Source of the DNA: Phascolarctobacterium sp.
GTDB lineage: Bacteria > Bacillota > Negativicutes > Acidaminococcales > Acidaminococcaceae
DNA: 11,481 nucleotides
Reading direction: 5' to 3'
Assembly (NCBI GenBank): GCA_022718015.1
Contig: JAIHZV010000018.1
Span: forward strand, 1-11,481
Shown here: positions 1 through 7,521 of the stretch, in pieces
Position numbering within the stretch: the first letter of the stretch is position 1
Layout: every line of letters starts with the position of its first letter
Translations under genes and position numbers: made by a program
The notes under the pieces: model-generated
Told to the model about the DNA's origin: nothing
Database searches by the model: none
The model's input: the letters and a program-made list of their open reading frames with translations, nothing else

Positions 1-3000
1 GTCACCGTTCAGCGTTGCGTTCACTGCAGTGATATCCACCTTGCTGTTGTTAGCATTGATTGCTTTCGCACCGTTTACAGTCAGGCTGCCTGCATCCTTC
101 ACGGTCAGCGTGCCGCCTGTCGTAGCGATACCATCGCCGCTATTGGCGGTAATCGTCATATCATGCTTGTTCAGCTGCAATGTAGTATCTTTAGCTGTAG
201 TAACTGCGCTGCTATCGGTCGTAATCGTCGTTGCGTCTTTAGTGAAGTTGTAGATATTGTTCGTATCAGACAGAACACCAGCATCTCGATATTCCTTATC
301 CGTTACATAATCACCTGTAATGCTACTGGTAAATCCTGCCTTATTTTGTACAGTCGGAAAATCTTTGCCATAATCAACACTGCTCTTATCAAGTGAGCCC
401 TGACCATCCTTGCCATAAGCAATATTGCCCATATGCTTAGCTACAGATACGGCAGTCAGACCTTCGGCAATCTTCACAGTGCCACTAAGATTTTTCTCAC
501 CCGTAGTAGAGGCAGTATAATAAAGCTTGTTTGCCAAAGCATTCAACGTATCATTAATACTATACTTATTGCTTGCTTCAACACCGCTGTTATCTGTTAC
601 CAAAGTAATCGAACTGCCTGCCACAGCATTTTTAACTGTAAAATTACCGCCAAGCATCTTTGTGCTGTCTTTAGCATCATGAGCGTACAAAACCGTAGCA
701 TCGCCATTATATTTGTTAACAACTACGTTGCCTGCTGCCGCATCCGTCATATCGACAACCGGCCCGCCTGCAGCACGCATTCTTAAATTACTGCCACTGT
801 TGAAAATATCAATAACAGTATCTCCCTGAACCTTCCAGGTGCTGTTATCAAACAAATTCAAAGTAAAGCCAGCGCCGGTATTGCCACCAACCCACTCGCT
901 TGCACCATCCAAGGTAAGCTTGGTATCCTCCGCAGTATTGCTGCCTGTCCAAACAGAATCTATCAGCGTAATATTGGCACCAGCGCCACTGTTATTGCCC
1001 TTCCATATCGATTCCGTAGCATTAATATGCAAATTTTTACCGCTGTTATCACCATTCCAGCTAGACGAATTTTTCAGCGTCAGCTTAACGTTATCGCCGC
1101 TGTTCCTGCCATTCCAGCTATCATTTTCAACAAGGAAGTTCTTGTCTTTTTCACTATTATTACCAGACGGCTTCTCTGTTTTTGAGCCCTCGCCGCTGCC
1201 ATCAAGGCTGCCTTGTCCGTCAACAGAGCTGTACTTGACATCACCAACAAAAACGCTTTCGGATGCAGCTGTCAAGCCTTCAGCCAACTGCACATAACCG
1301 CTCAAATTATTTTCGCCTTTTGTAAAGCCAGTGTAATAAAGCTTATTTGCCAAAGCATTAAGCACAGCGTTTTTGTCCGTATCTGAGCTCATATCTATAC
1401 CGCTGCTGTCAGTACGCAGAGTAATAGCCGAACCTGCTGCAGCATTGCCAATCGTAAAGTTACCGCCAAGAATACTCGTCGGTGTCTTGCTGTCATGGCC
1501 GTAAATAAGCATCGTGCTGCCGCTATAGTTATCGATAATAATATCCTTGCTGCCCGCCTGCTGGAAAATCACGCCTTCATTGCCTGCGCTACCGCCAACA
1601 AGCTTAGTTACATGGCTTAATCCATTGCTGCCAACGTCTTCATTATCCTGCTCATAACGGTCGTTATTCTTGACATTTGTCCAGCTTGCACCATTTTTCA
1701 GCCACATATTGACAGTGCCGCCATTATCCACAATACCATGTAGATAAGAGTCAGCAGTCGTCAAGGCGACATTAATAGTACCGGTTTTCAAAGCAAAAAT
1801 ATCGCCGCCAAGCTTAACGTCATTTGCGCCAACGCTCTCGCCATTTTTACCCGTATTGACATTAATCGTTCCCTGATATGCGCCTAAGGTATAATAACCG
1901 TACTTCATTCCTGTCGGGACGTTGATTTCACCGCCGCCAATAGAAACCGTACTGTTCTTGGCATTTGTCGTAATGCCATTGCCATACACATCCATATTGG
2001 CCAGACCACTGACATCAACACGGCTGTTTTCGACCTGCGTAAGAATACCGGCATTATTAAAGCGGGATAAAGCATTTTCTTCATTCAAAGGAATGCCCCA
2101 GCTATTACTGTCTGCACCTTTGATATTCAAATCACCATTAATCGTAATACTGTTTTCTACGCTAGAAGCATAGCTTGCTTCTCCCCAACGGTCGGTTTTC
2201 TGAACAGCAACGCCGTTGCCACCATAACCACCGCTCATAGTGATATTCACATCGCCATTAATGGTTATATTGCTGGCCTTATCCTTGCCTGCATCATTCA
2301 TGATGGCATTCGTCAGTGAATTGCCTCCGGCCACACCAGAGGTAATAATATTCAGCTGACCTGCATTGACAGTAACATTCTTACCATTGCCTGCATATAC
2401 ACCCACCGGCGAAGCAATATAATTCTGCACCTGCAGCTGCAAGGTATTTTTGCCCGCATCAATCGTCAGATCATTACCATCATGAGCATAAATCGTAGCC
2501 AGAATATTATTACTCAGATCAGCCTGATCCTTCCAGCTATTCGTACCCAGACCAATAACCTTATCTGTATCAAAGGTATAGGTCTTATTATCGCTAGTTA
2601 CACCTGTATATAAAGAGTCCTTAGCCGTGCCGCTAATCTGCTTGTTGTAGTCAGCCTTTTTCATATTGGCGTTCATATTAACAACACTAGTCATCGTCGA
2701 AAACGGCGAGGTTAAGCCCTCCTCCGTAGTCTTTGTCAGCAGCGCCTTTTCACCCGTCACAGCATCCCCCTTTAATAAAGCGACCGAGTTAAAGGTGTGG
2801 TAAATATTATTATTCGCCAAGTTCTTAGCAGTCCAGGAAAGGGAAGGCTGGCTATCGCCATCCTTATAAACAACTATATCATTGCCGAACTCGCCCCAAA
2901 GACGCTTTGTATAGTACTCAGTAAAGAAGCTATTAAACCAGCCTGTAGCTACACCGCTGTCACCACCGCCCTCAGGACTGCGTTTAATAATCTCCTCCCA

Positions 3001-4041
3001 ATTCTTCGGATTGTCGGAATTCAGATTCGCCACAGTTGTCTTATAAACCATCATCTGGCTGCCGCCGCCACTGCTGCTCAGGTTGTAAGCCAAAATATAC
3101 ACAGTACCGTTCGGCCAGACGCTCATGTTACGTAAATCCAGACCGTTCGCCTGAACATTTTCCGGCAAAACAACAGTCCTCGTTGCCTTTTCTGAAAGCT
3201 TGCCTCCGCCAACATCAGCAATAGTAATACCTGTAGTGCTGTTGCCTGCGCCAACATTCTGATAGCCGCCAATACCTGTATGCATCAAAAGATTATTATA
3301 ATTTTCCAGTCTTACGGTATCAGGATTACGCACCGAGCGAGTAAAGCTATTTAATGTCAAGCTGCCATCACTGTTAATCTTATATTCCATAAGATAGCTG
3401 TCATCATATGGATCATAACCACCCTGAGGATTGACGCTGACAACTACATATAAGCTGTCTCCCTTGATTTGCAGGCCTTCACCATGCACCCAGGCATTTT
3501 GTGCCTTACTTAAAGAACCGCCACAGTAATTATTGATATCCTCTAAAAGATTGACTGTTTTTTCAACCTCTTCTTTTAAGCTCTTGCCATTAACTCTGCT
3601 GACCGAAATCGTACCTAAATCATAGTCACCGGTATATAGATAGCCATTTTTGCCTATGGCACTATGCGGATTGGCTGCCTTGGTAATCGTACCGGAAGCA
3701 GACACCGGATTATTCCAATCAACATCGGCATCAAGCACATGGCTCGGAATCAGTGTAGACGTACTGTAATTATATTGACGCAACAAAAACATACTCTTGC
3801 CATCCATGACAAAAGCATAAGCAGAGGGATCCTTATTCAGGCTTTCCAACGCACCGCGGATAGGCTTGCTGTCGACATCGCTAGTCACGCGGGAGCCTGT
3901 GATGACCGCCATATTGCTGGAGGTATAATTAGAAGGCACCGTAATCAGCAGATTTGCAGCAAAGGCACTGCTGACAAACAAAGAACTGCCCAACACAGAA
4001 GCTAAAATAGCTGCTTTCTTACTTTTATTAAACCTACGCAT
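1..4041 (-). CDS. Secreted beta-propeller/autotransporter-type surface protein (3' end beyond window)
   Basis: Reading leftward from the ATG at 4041-4039, I checked all 1347 codons to the window edge and found no in-frame stop, so the C-terminus is missing. The start is set by AGGAGG 9 nt upstream (4051-4056). Residues 1-28 are a signal peptide with a KKAAILASVLG core ending AFA. Residues ~29-418 show repeated strand pairs (for example LYTGDYDLGTISVSRVNG, LYVVVSVN then LMEYKINSDGSL, VYILAYNL then MMVYKTT), as in YVTN/YncE-like beta-propellers. From ~430 onward the protein is Gly/Asn/Thr-rich beta-helix of the autotransporter passenger type, with two copies of a module shared with the autotransporter at the right of the window and a run of Trp rungs. 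A C-terminal barrel is expected beyond position 1 but not seen. It lies 15 nt after the TonB receptor gene and is surely co-transcribed with it. I infer a surface ligand-capture or adhesion role, perhaps serving that receptor; the propeller call rests on pattern only. Confidence 0.9.
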   Translation of the reverse strand, partial: MRRFNKSKKAAILASVLGSSLFVSSAFAANLLITVPSNYTSSNMAVITGSRVTSDVDSKPIRGALESLNKDPSAYAFVMDGKSMFLLRQYNYSTSTLIPSHVLDADVDWNNPVSASGTITKAANPHSAIGKNGYLYTGDYDLGTISVSRVNGKSLKEEVEKTVNLLEDINNYCGGSLSKAQNAWVHGEGLQIKGDSLYVVVSVNPQGGYDPYDDSYLMEYKINSDGSLTLNSFTRSVRNPDTVRLENYNNLLMHTGIGGYQNVGAGNSTTGITIADVGGGKLSEKATRTVVLPENVQANGLDLRNMSVWPNGTVYILAYNLSSSGGGSQMMVYKTTVANLNSDNPKNWEEIIKRSPEGGGDSGVATGWFNSFFTEYYTKRLWGEFGNDIVVYKDGDSQPSLSWTAKNLANNNIYHTFNSVALLKGDAVTGEKALLTKTTEEGLTSPFSTMTSVVNMNANMKKADYNKQISGTAKDSLYTGVTSDNKTYTFDTDKVIGLGTNSWKDQADLSNNILATIYAHDGNDLTIDAGKNTLQLQVQNYIASPVGVYAGNGKNVTVNAGQLNIITSGVAGGNSLTNAIMNDAGKDKASNITINGDVNITMSGGYGGNGVAVQKTDRWGEASYASSVENSITINGDLNIKGADSNSWGIPLNEENALSRFNNAGILTQVENSRVDVSGLANMDVYGNGITTNAKNSTVSIGGGEINVPTGMKYGYYTLGAYQGTINVNTGKNGESVGANDVKLGGDIFALKTGTINVALTTADSYLHGIVDNGGTVNMWLKNGASWTNVKNNDRYEQDNEDVGSNGLSHVTKLVGGSAGNEGVIFQQAGSKDIIIDNYSGSTMLIYGHDSKTPTSILGGNFTIGNAAAGSAITLRTDSSGIDMSSDTDKNAVLNALANKLYYTGFTKGENNLSGYVQLAEGLTAASESVFVGDVKYSSVDGQGSLDGSGEGSKTEKPSGNNSEKDKNFLVENDSWNGRNSGDNVKLTLKNSSSWNGDNSGKNLHINATESIWKGNNSGAGANITLIDSVWTGSNTAEDTKLTLDGASEWVGGNTGAGFTLNLFDNSTWKVQGDTVIDIFNSGSNLRMRAAGGPVVDMTDAAAGNVVVNKYNGDATVLYAHDAKDSTKMLGGNFTVKNAVAGSSITLVTDNSGVEASNKYSINDTLNALANKLYYTASTTGEKNLSGTVKIAEGLTAVSVAKHMGNIAYGKDGQGSLDKSSVDYGKDFPTVQNKAGFTSSITGDYVTDKEYRDAGVLSDTNNIYNFTKDATTITTDSSAVTTAKDTTLQLNKHDMTITANSGDGIATTGGTLTVKDAGSLTVNGAKAINANNSKVDITAVNATLNGD
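385..732 (-). repeat. Passenger module, copy 2 of the left autotransporter-type gene
   Basis: This is a 348-nt coding repeat (116 residues) that begins GNVVVNKYNG, continues through LGGNFTVKNAVAGSSITL, LNALANKLYYTA and VKIAEGLT, and ends DGQGSLDK. It is the same length as the copy at 1201-1548 and closely related to the copy at 10627-10983 in the other autotransporter. It is probably a folded segment of the beta-helix, repeated within and between surface proteins. Confidence 0.85.
835..1122 (-). repeat. Tandem 18-19-residue Trp rungs
   Basis: Six tryptophans are spaced 19, 18, 18, 19 and 19 residues apart in a pattern close to S-x-W-x-G-x-N-x-G followed by a short hydrophobic strand such as LTL. 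The first Trp codon is at 1114-1116 and the last at 835-837. One turn of a right-handed beta-helix per repeat fits this period. The DNA itself is diverged, so this is a protein repeat and not a simple DNA repeat. Confidence 0.8.
1201..1548 (-). repeat. Passenger module, copy 1 of the left autotransporter-type gene
   Basis: This 348-nt repeat begins KDIIIDNYSG, contains LGGNFTIGNAAAGSAITL, LNALANKLYYTG and YVQLAEGLTASS, and ends VDGQGSLD. It is separated from copy 2 (385-732) by the Trp-rung region. Spacing and order of the conserved blocks are the same in all three copies in the window. Confidence 0.85.
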
Positions 4042-4050
4042 CGTTAAAAT

Positions 4051-4058
4051 CCTCCTTT
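4051..4058 (-). promoter_or_regulatory. Ribosome binding site overlapping the upstream stop codon
   Basis: On the minus strand AAAGGAGG overlaps the TAA stop (4057-4059) of the TonB receptor gene and lies 9 nt before the ATG of the propeller-autotransporter gene. Such overlap suggests translational coupling between the two genes. Confidence 0.85.
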
Positions 4059-6873
4059 AGAACTGATAACGTGCAGTTACATAATAAGTCCTTCCCTGAA
4101 TCGGGAACTCAGGATTAATATAGCCTGTACCAATAAACGCAGAATCACTGCGGATTTTTGACTTAGGTCCTTCATTAAATACATCGTTGCAGCCAAAGGT
4201 CAGCTGCCAATTTTTCTCCGGCATCCACTTCAAGCCACTGTTCATGACCAGAATAGACGCAACCGGCTTGCCCGAAAGGTACGGCGATAATCGGCCGCCT
4301 GTTGCCTTGCTGTAATAGGTAAAGTATTCACCGGTGTAATGTCCCTCGGTGAAGATAGAGAATTTCTCCGACGGCCTGTAGGTGACTCTGAGGTTGCCCT
4401 CCCATTTGGGCTGGTATGTGGGCCATACCTCGCCATAAGAACCATCGCCTGTAGCAGTATGCTTATTAAACGCCTTGGTCTGCAAATAGGTGGTCTGCAA
4501 ATCAAGGTCAAACTTGTTCCACTTAAAGCTTGACTGCAGCTCGACGCCCTTCGAGCGACCCTTATTATCGTTGAAATAACACCAATAATCTCGGCCTGCA
4601 CGCTCCAGCTGTACCATATTTGTCGAATCACGCCAATAATAGGTAAGCGTGGTGGCATTTTCTGCTCCCAGGAACTTATTATTTGCAATAATACTGAAAT
4701 CAAACTGCTTGCCCTCCTCCGGTACCGGGAAGGTTGCTCCATCGCCATTATAATTGCTAGGTGCAGGCAAAACGCCGGCGCCGTCACCGGCAATCTCGGC
4801 CATATTCAGCAGACGATAATAGGTGCCGCCAGTCATACGCAGAGTGAGATTCTCATTAAACTCCTTCTTCAGCGCCAGCTGCCAGGTAGTTTTGCCATTT
4901 GTCTGCGAATCCTTAGGCGAAATCCATTTGAAATAGCCGTCACCAAAACGCTTGCCATCGCTATAGCCGACAATCTTCGACTGGTTGTAGCGCACGCTCG
5001 GTGTAAAAATCCAGGTTCCCTCTTTATCCAGAGTTATGGAATCCTGAAGCTGGATATTCAGCAGCTCCTGATCATATTTGTTACGAATCTGCGCAACAAT
5101 ATCATTTTTATTCTCCTCACTCAAAACCTTATCCATATTCGAGCCATCAATCGTCATACGCTCCTTGGAATAGTTGATGAGGAAGTCCAGCATATTATTA
5201 TCATTCAGCTTATAGCTGCCGTCAATCTGCGCCGTACCCTTATTTGATTTATATTCGCTCCATTCACGCAAAGGAGTATTTTGCATCTCCCATTCACTTA
5301 TAGACGAGCCAGTAGGGTAGATATGCTCGGCCTTATAATGCTTATTTGAATGCATATAATCAAGCATCCAGCCCCATTCCAGCTTACCGCTGTTGTGGCG
5401 GTTTTGCAGCATCAGCGTCGCATCATCCTGCTTCTGATGCTTGCTGGAATAATAGAAGGTATCATACAAATCGACATTATTATAAATCGGAGCAGCATTA
5501 GCATCCGAACCGCCCCAGACACTGTCAGGCATGTGTCTATCTGTTTTGTTATAGCTTGCTTTGACAACCCAGTTATCGTTCTGCCATTTGATAATAGAGC
5601 TTGTCTTTTCATAATCATTATATTTTCTATAACGAGTTGCATCCTCTGCTTCCTTGATACGCTTTTTCAGGTTAGCAATTTTCTCCTTGTAGCCCGCAAG
5701 ATTTTCAGATTTATCAGGATCGGCCTTAGTCTGCCATTCGTTGATATCCTTCTGGTAGTTGGCATCCGCATAATCCTTAATAACTTCTTTCTTTATCTCA
5801 TCATTAATAATCTGATCACGTTCCCAGCTTGTATTATTATGCCAGTCCTCGTTTGCCGCTGCCAGCCAGTCACTATCGTCAAAGCCCTTCGCAAAATATT
5901 TATCTCTGTAGCCTTTTTCGATCAGGATATTTTCAACATCGGCTGCACTCGTAACTCTTTGCTGCGCATATTCATAGCGGTTTTCATAAATAGCATTTGC
6001 CAGGCTGTTCTCACCGGAAGCACGCACATAAGCAACCCAAGAATCATTGTCATTCTTGAAGCTATCTACCTGGCTTTGCTCAAGGCTTATTATGCCACTA
6101 TTTAAAATATCGATATTATTATTATTGAAGTTTACAACCTCTTCCTCAAAACCGGCAAGCTCCTTTTTACCCATGGGAATATATCGGTCAGCAGCATAGT
6201 TTTTATATTTAAAATCACCGTCACTAGATTCATAGTTCGTCGCAACCATCAGGGAGCCGCTGCCTAAAGGCGCAGTGATTTCCATAGAGCCACGCTTGCC
6301 GCCGTAGGAGCTTTTGCCCAGCTCCAGCGAAACATTTGTCGTTTCCGGCTTTTTCGTAACAATATTGATGACGCCGCCCATAAAGGTACCACCAAAACGG
6401 CTGGGGACATAACCGCGATACACCTCAACGCGCTCAACATTCTTGACAGGAATCGTCGACAAATCGACAGCTGTATCGCCGCCAAGATTTGCCAGCACGC
6501 CGTCAATAAAAATACCAACCTGCGCCGCTGTCGAGCCACGCATAGTTACCGTCGTATATTGGCCTTTGCCATTTACCTCGCGTACATGTACGCCGGGGAC
6601 TGTCAGCAAAAGGTCAGGCAATGATTTCTGCTCACCCTTAAAATCATCAGGACGCACGATATTCATCGTACCAGGTGAAAGCTTGCTTTCCCAATCAGGA
6701 CGCCTAGCCTCTACCGTCAATGATCCTAAATCAAAATCCATCAGCTCGTCGTCTGTCTCCTCCATAGCAGCTGCAGACTCCTGTGCATAAGTAACAGACA
6801 TGCTGTCAGCAAAAACACAGCCCAAAGAAACTGCTATCGCTAATGCCAAGTAACGTTTATTTACAAAGTCCAC
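4057..6873 (-). CDS. TonB-dependent outer-membrane receptor, possibly for a corrinoid
   Basis: A 938-aa outer-membrane transporter that takes up a scarce ligand using TonB energy. I chose the GTG at 6873 because AGGGAGG (6882-6888) sits 8 nt upstream; a longer start at the GTG at 6897 would place this site inside the gene. A signal peptide covers residues 1-30, followed by an acidic linker. The plug starts near residue 48 (DLGSLTVEARR) and carries LPDLLLTVPGV, IDGV, IPVKNVERVEVYRG and GGVINIVTKKP. A 22-strand-type barrel follows and ends in the aromatic TARYQF. Residues ~225-430 hold an unusually long insertion with a Lys/Glu-rich, helix-forming stretch, probably one large extracellular loop. 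Substrate cannot be read from the plug. A B12 riboswitch upstream and a co-transcribed propeller protein downstream favour a cobamide; iron-siderophore or haem remain alternatives. Confidence 0.95.
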   Translation of the reverse strand: MDFVNKRYLALAIAVSLGCVFADSMSVTYAQESAAAMEETDDELMDFDLGSLTVEARRPDWESKLSPGTMNIVRPDDFKGEQKSLPDLLLTVPGVHVREVNGKGQYTTVTMRGSTAAQVGIFIDGVLANLGGDTAVDLSTIPVKNVERVEVYRGYVPSRFGGTFMGGVINIVTKKPETTNVSLELGKSSYGGKRGSMEITAPLGSGSLMVATNYESSDGDFKYKNYAADRYIPMGKKELAGFEEEVVNFNNNNIDILNSGIISLEQSQVDSFKNDNDSWVAYVRASGENSLANAIYENRYEYAQQRVTSAADVENILIEKGYRDKYFAKGFDDSDWLAAANEDWHNNTSWERDQIINDEIKKEVIKDYADANYQKDINEWQTKADPDKSENLAGYKEKIANLKKRIKEAEDATRYRKYNDYEKTSSIIKWQNDNWVVKASYNKTDRHMPDSVWGGSDANAAPIYNNVDLYDTFYYSSKHQKQDDATLMLQNRHNSGKLEWGWMLDYMHSNKHYKAEHIYPTGSSISEWEMQNTPLREWSEYKSNKGTAQIDGSYKLNDNNMLDFLINYSKERMTIDGSNMDKVLSEENKNDIVAQIRNKYDQELLNIQLQDSITLDKEGTWIFTPSVRYNQSKIVGYSDGKRFGDGYFKWISPKDSQTNGKTTWQLALKKEFNENLTLRMTGGTYYRLLNMAEIAGDGAGVLPAPSNYNGDGATFPVPEEGKQFDFSIIANNKFLGAENATTLTYYWRDSTNMVQLERAGRDYWCYFNDNKGRSKGVELQSSFKWNKFDLDLQTTYLQTKAFNKHTATGDGSYGEVWPTYQPKWEGNLRVTYRPSEKFSIFTEGHYTGEYFTYYSKATGGRLSPYLSGKPVASILVMNSGLKWMPEKNWQLTFGCNDVFNEGPKSKIRSDSAFIGTGYINPEFPIQGRTYYVTARYQF
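5584..6201 (-). other. Large helical insertion in the TonB receptor barrel
   Basis: Codons for residues ~225-430 of the receptor. The segment is rich in Asp, Asn, Lys and Glu. Residues ~342-417 include EIKKEVIKDYADANYQ and KEKIANLKKRIKEAEDA, which look helical or coiled-coil-like instead of alternating as barrel strands do. Ordinary barrel-like strand patterns resume around IIKWQNDNWVVKASYN. Boundaries are approximate. Confidence 0.6.
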
Positions 6874-6910
6874 CTTTCCTTCCTCCCTTAGATGCACACT
6901 TCCCCATAAA

Positions 6911-6928
6911 ATAAAAAAGCTCAGCTTT
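6911..6928 (-). terminator. Weak hairpin plus T-run upstream of the receptor start
   Basis: On the minus strand AAAGC, loop TGA, GCTTT is followed by TTTATTTTAT. The stem is only 5 bp and A/T-rich, so it could be a weak terminator or attenuator in the receptor leader, or a palindromic operator. It lies between the possible promoter and the receptor's ribosome binding site. Confidence 0.25.
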
Positions 6929-6937
6929 AAAACAGGT

Positions 6938-6966
6938 ATATTCTACCCATAATAAAACTAAGTCAA
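6938..6966 (-). promoter_or_regulatory. Possible promoter for the TonB receptor/propeller operon
   Basis: On the minus strand TTGACT (6961-6966) is a near-consensus -35. The -10 is less clear: TAGAAT at 6940-6945 matches 5 of 6 but with a 15-nt spacer, while GAATAT at 6938-6943 has a 17-nt spacer and a poorer match. If active it would let the receptor operon be expressed independently of the riboswitch. No clear Fur-type box overlaps it. Confidence 0.4.
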
Positions 6967-7070
6967 CAGATTAATTCTATGTATGCTTCAGCTGTACACC
7001 GACTTTACGGTCTCCTGTGCAGGTAAGACTATTGCTATTTTACAAGAAGAAGCAATTTATCATTTTGTTG

Positions 7071-7247
7071 TCAAAAGCCTTCCTTTGGTTTTACTACATT
7101 CTGCCTGGCACGCGCTATATTCTTGCGCCTCGTTTTCACAACCTCATTCAATAATTCAACCATGAAATCGCGAGAAATAGTAACATTGGAATCATCCTTA
7201 GATTGAAACAGCTGCAACGCAGCCTTCACTTCTCTGTACTTAAGCAT
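7071..7247 (-). CDS. 58-aa basic protein of unknown function under the B12 riboswitch
   Basis: A short gene with ATG at 7247-7245 and TGA at 7073-7071. AGGAGG followed by further Gs lies 10 nt upstream (7258-7263). The product starts MLKYREVKAALQLFQ, continues NVTISRDFMVELLNEVV and ends in a Lys/Arg-rich helix-like tail (KTRRKNIARAR to KPKEGF). There is no signal peptide, no membrane segment and no cysteine, so a small cytoplasmic protein is likely. I do not recognise the family; strand NVTIS followed by a helix faintly recalls small DNA-binding folds, which is not enough to assign a function. Support for it being real comes from the strong ribosome binding site and from the riboswitch hairpin that ends exactly on that site. 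It could also be a leader peptide or the remnant of a gene lost from this position. Confidence 0.65.
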   Translation of the reverse strand: MLKYREVKAALQLFQSKDDSNVTISRDFMVELLNEVVKTRRKNIARARQNVVKPKEGF

Positions 7248-7257
7248 TCAAACACCC

Positions 7258-7279
7258 CCTCCTTTTAGGGTACAAAAAG
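7258..7279 (-). promoter_or_regulatory. Riboswitch expression platform: hairpin masking the ribosome binding site
   Basis: On the minus strand CTTTT, loop TGTACCCT, AAAAG (7279-7262) forms a hairpin whose 3' arm runs into AGGAGG (7258-7263). CCCTAA here (7265-7270) is the exact complement of TTAGGG (7393-7398) in the aptamer, as expected for the loop-loop contact that cobalamin riboswitches use to lock translation off when ligand is bound. No T-run follows, so control is probably translational. Confidence 0.65.
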
Positions 7280-7292
7280 CCAATTTTATTCA

Positions 7293-7490
7293 CCCAAAAC
7301 CGTAGTCTTTGGGATGTTAAAATCAGCAAGCGCCTTGACTCAAGATCATCATTTACCTGTCCCTTTGCGAAAGGTTTTATGATAGGTAAACTCCCTAATA
7401 CAATTGCGATACAGCGTCGGACTCACACCGAACTTCCCTTTTTTTGATTGTCGCGAACACTAAGCAATATTATCAACAGAACGTCATTAA
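7293..7490 (-). ncRNA. Cobalamin (B12) riboswitch aptamer
   Basis: Read on the minus strand, positions 7438-7411 give the cobalamin-box core: GGGAA, then GGTGTGAGTCC, then GCTGT, with TCGG/CCGA closing a 7-nt loop. Next come CGCAATTGTATTAGGGA, a 7-bp stem TTTACCT/AGGTAAA enclosing hairpin CCTTT-CGC-AAAGG, then CAAGGCGCTTGCTGAT, and finally CCCAAAGACTACGG, the counterpart of CCCGAAGACCTGCCGG at the end of the E. coli btuB leader. Upstream GTTCT (7478-7482) matches the usual 5' block only loosely, so the P1 stem is weak and the outer boundaries are approximate. Known members sense adenosylcobalamin or related corrinoids and switch off transport or synthesis genes. Here it controls the 58-aa gene directly and, if transcription continues, the TonB receptor and propeller genes. 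Confidence 0.85.
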
Positions 7491-7521
7491 TAATTATTGA
7501 TATTTTCTCTTACTTTACTAA

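Larger units (their letters stand above)
6874..7070. other. 197-nt gap between the 58-aa gene and the TonB receptor gene
   Basis: No gene is supported here. On the minus strand it carries the receptor's ribosome binding site (6882-6888), a possible promoter (6940-6966) and a short palindrome with a downstream T-run (6911-6928). Both hairpins at 6990-7030 (CCTG-CAGG and ACCG-CGGT types) are short and unassigned. Whether transcripts from the riboswitch promoter pass through into the receptor gene cannot be decided from sequence. Confidence 0.6.

Noticed and set aside
29..1297. Several plus-strand open frames of 74-152 codons
   Set aside because: All are antisense to the continuous 1347-codon passenger frame, whose signal peptide, repeats and codon pattern show it is the real gene.
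5350..6105. 251-codon open frame on the plus strand
   Set aside because: It lies wholly antisense to the TonB receptor insertion, has no ribosome binding site or recognisable domain, and reads as a shadow of the receptor's codon pattern.
6900..7000. Fur box or other iron-regulator site at the receptor promoter
   Set aside because: No convincing GATAATGATAATCATTATC-like match on either strand.
6985..7035. Possible second cobalamin riboswitch (minus strand has CAGGAGACCG)
   Set aside because: Only a fragment resembling the 3' hallmark is present; the GGGAA...GGTG...TCC core and the other stems are missing.
6983..7165. 60-codon plus-strand frame
   Set aside because: It overlaps the 58-aa minus-strand gene antisense, and the latter has a far better ribosome binding site and a matching riboswitch.
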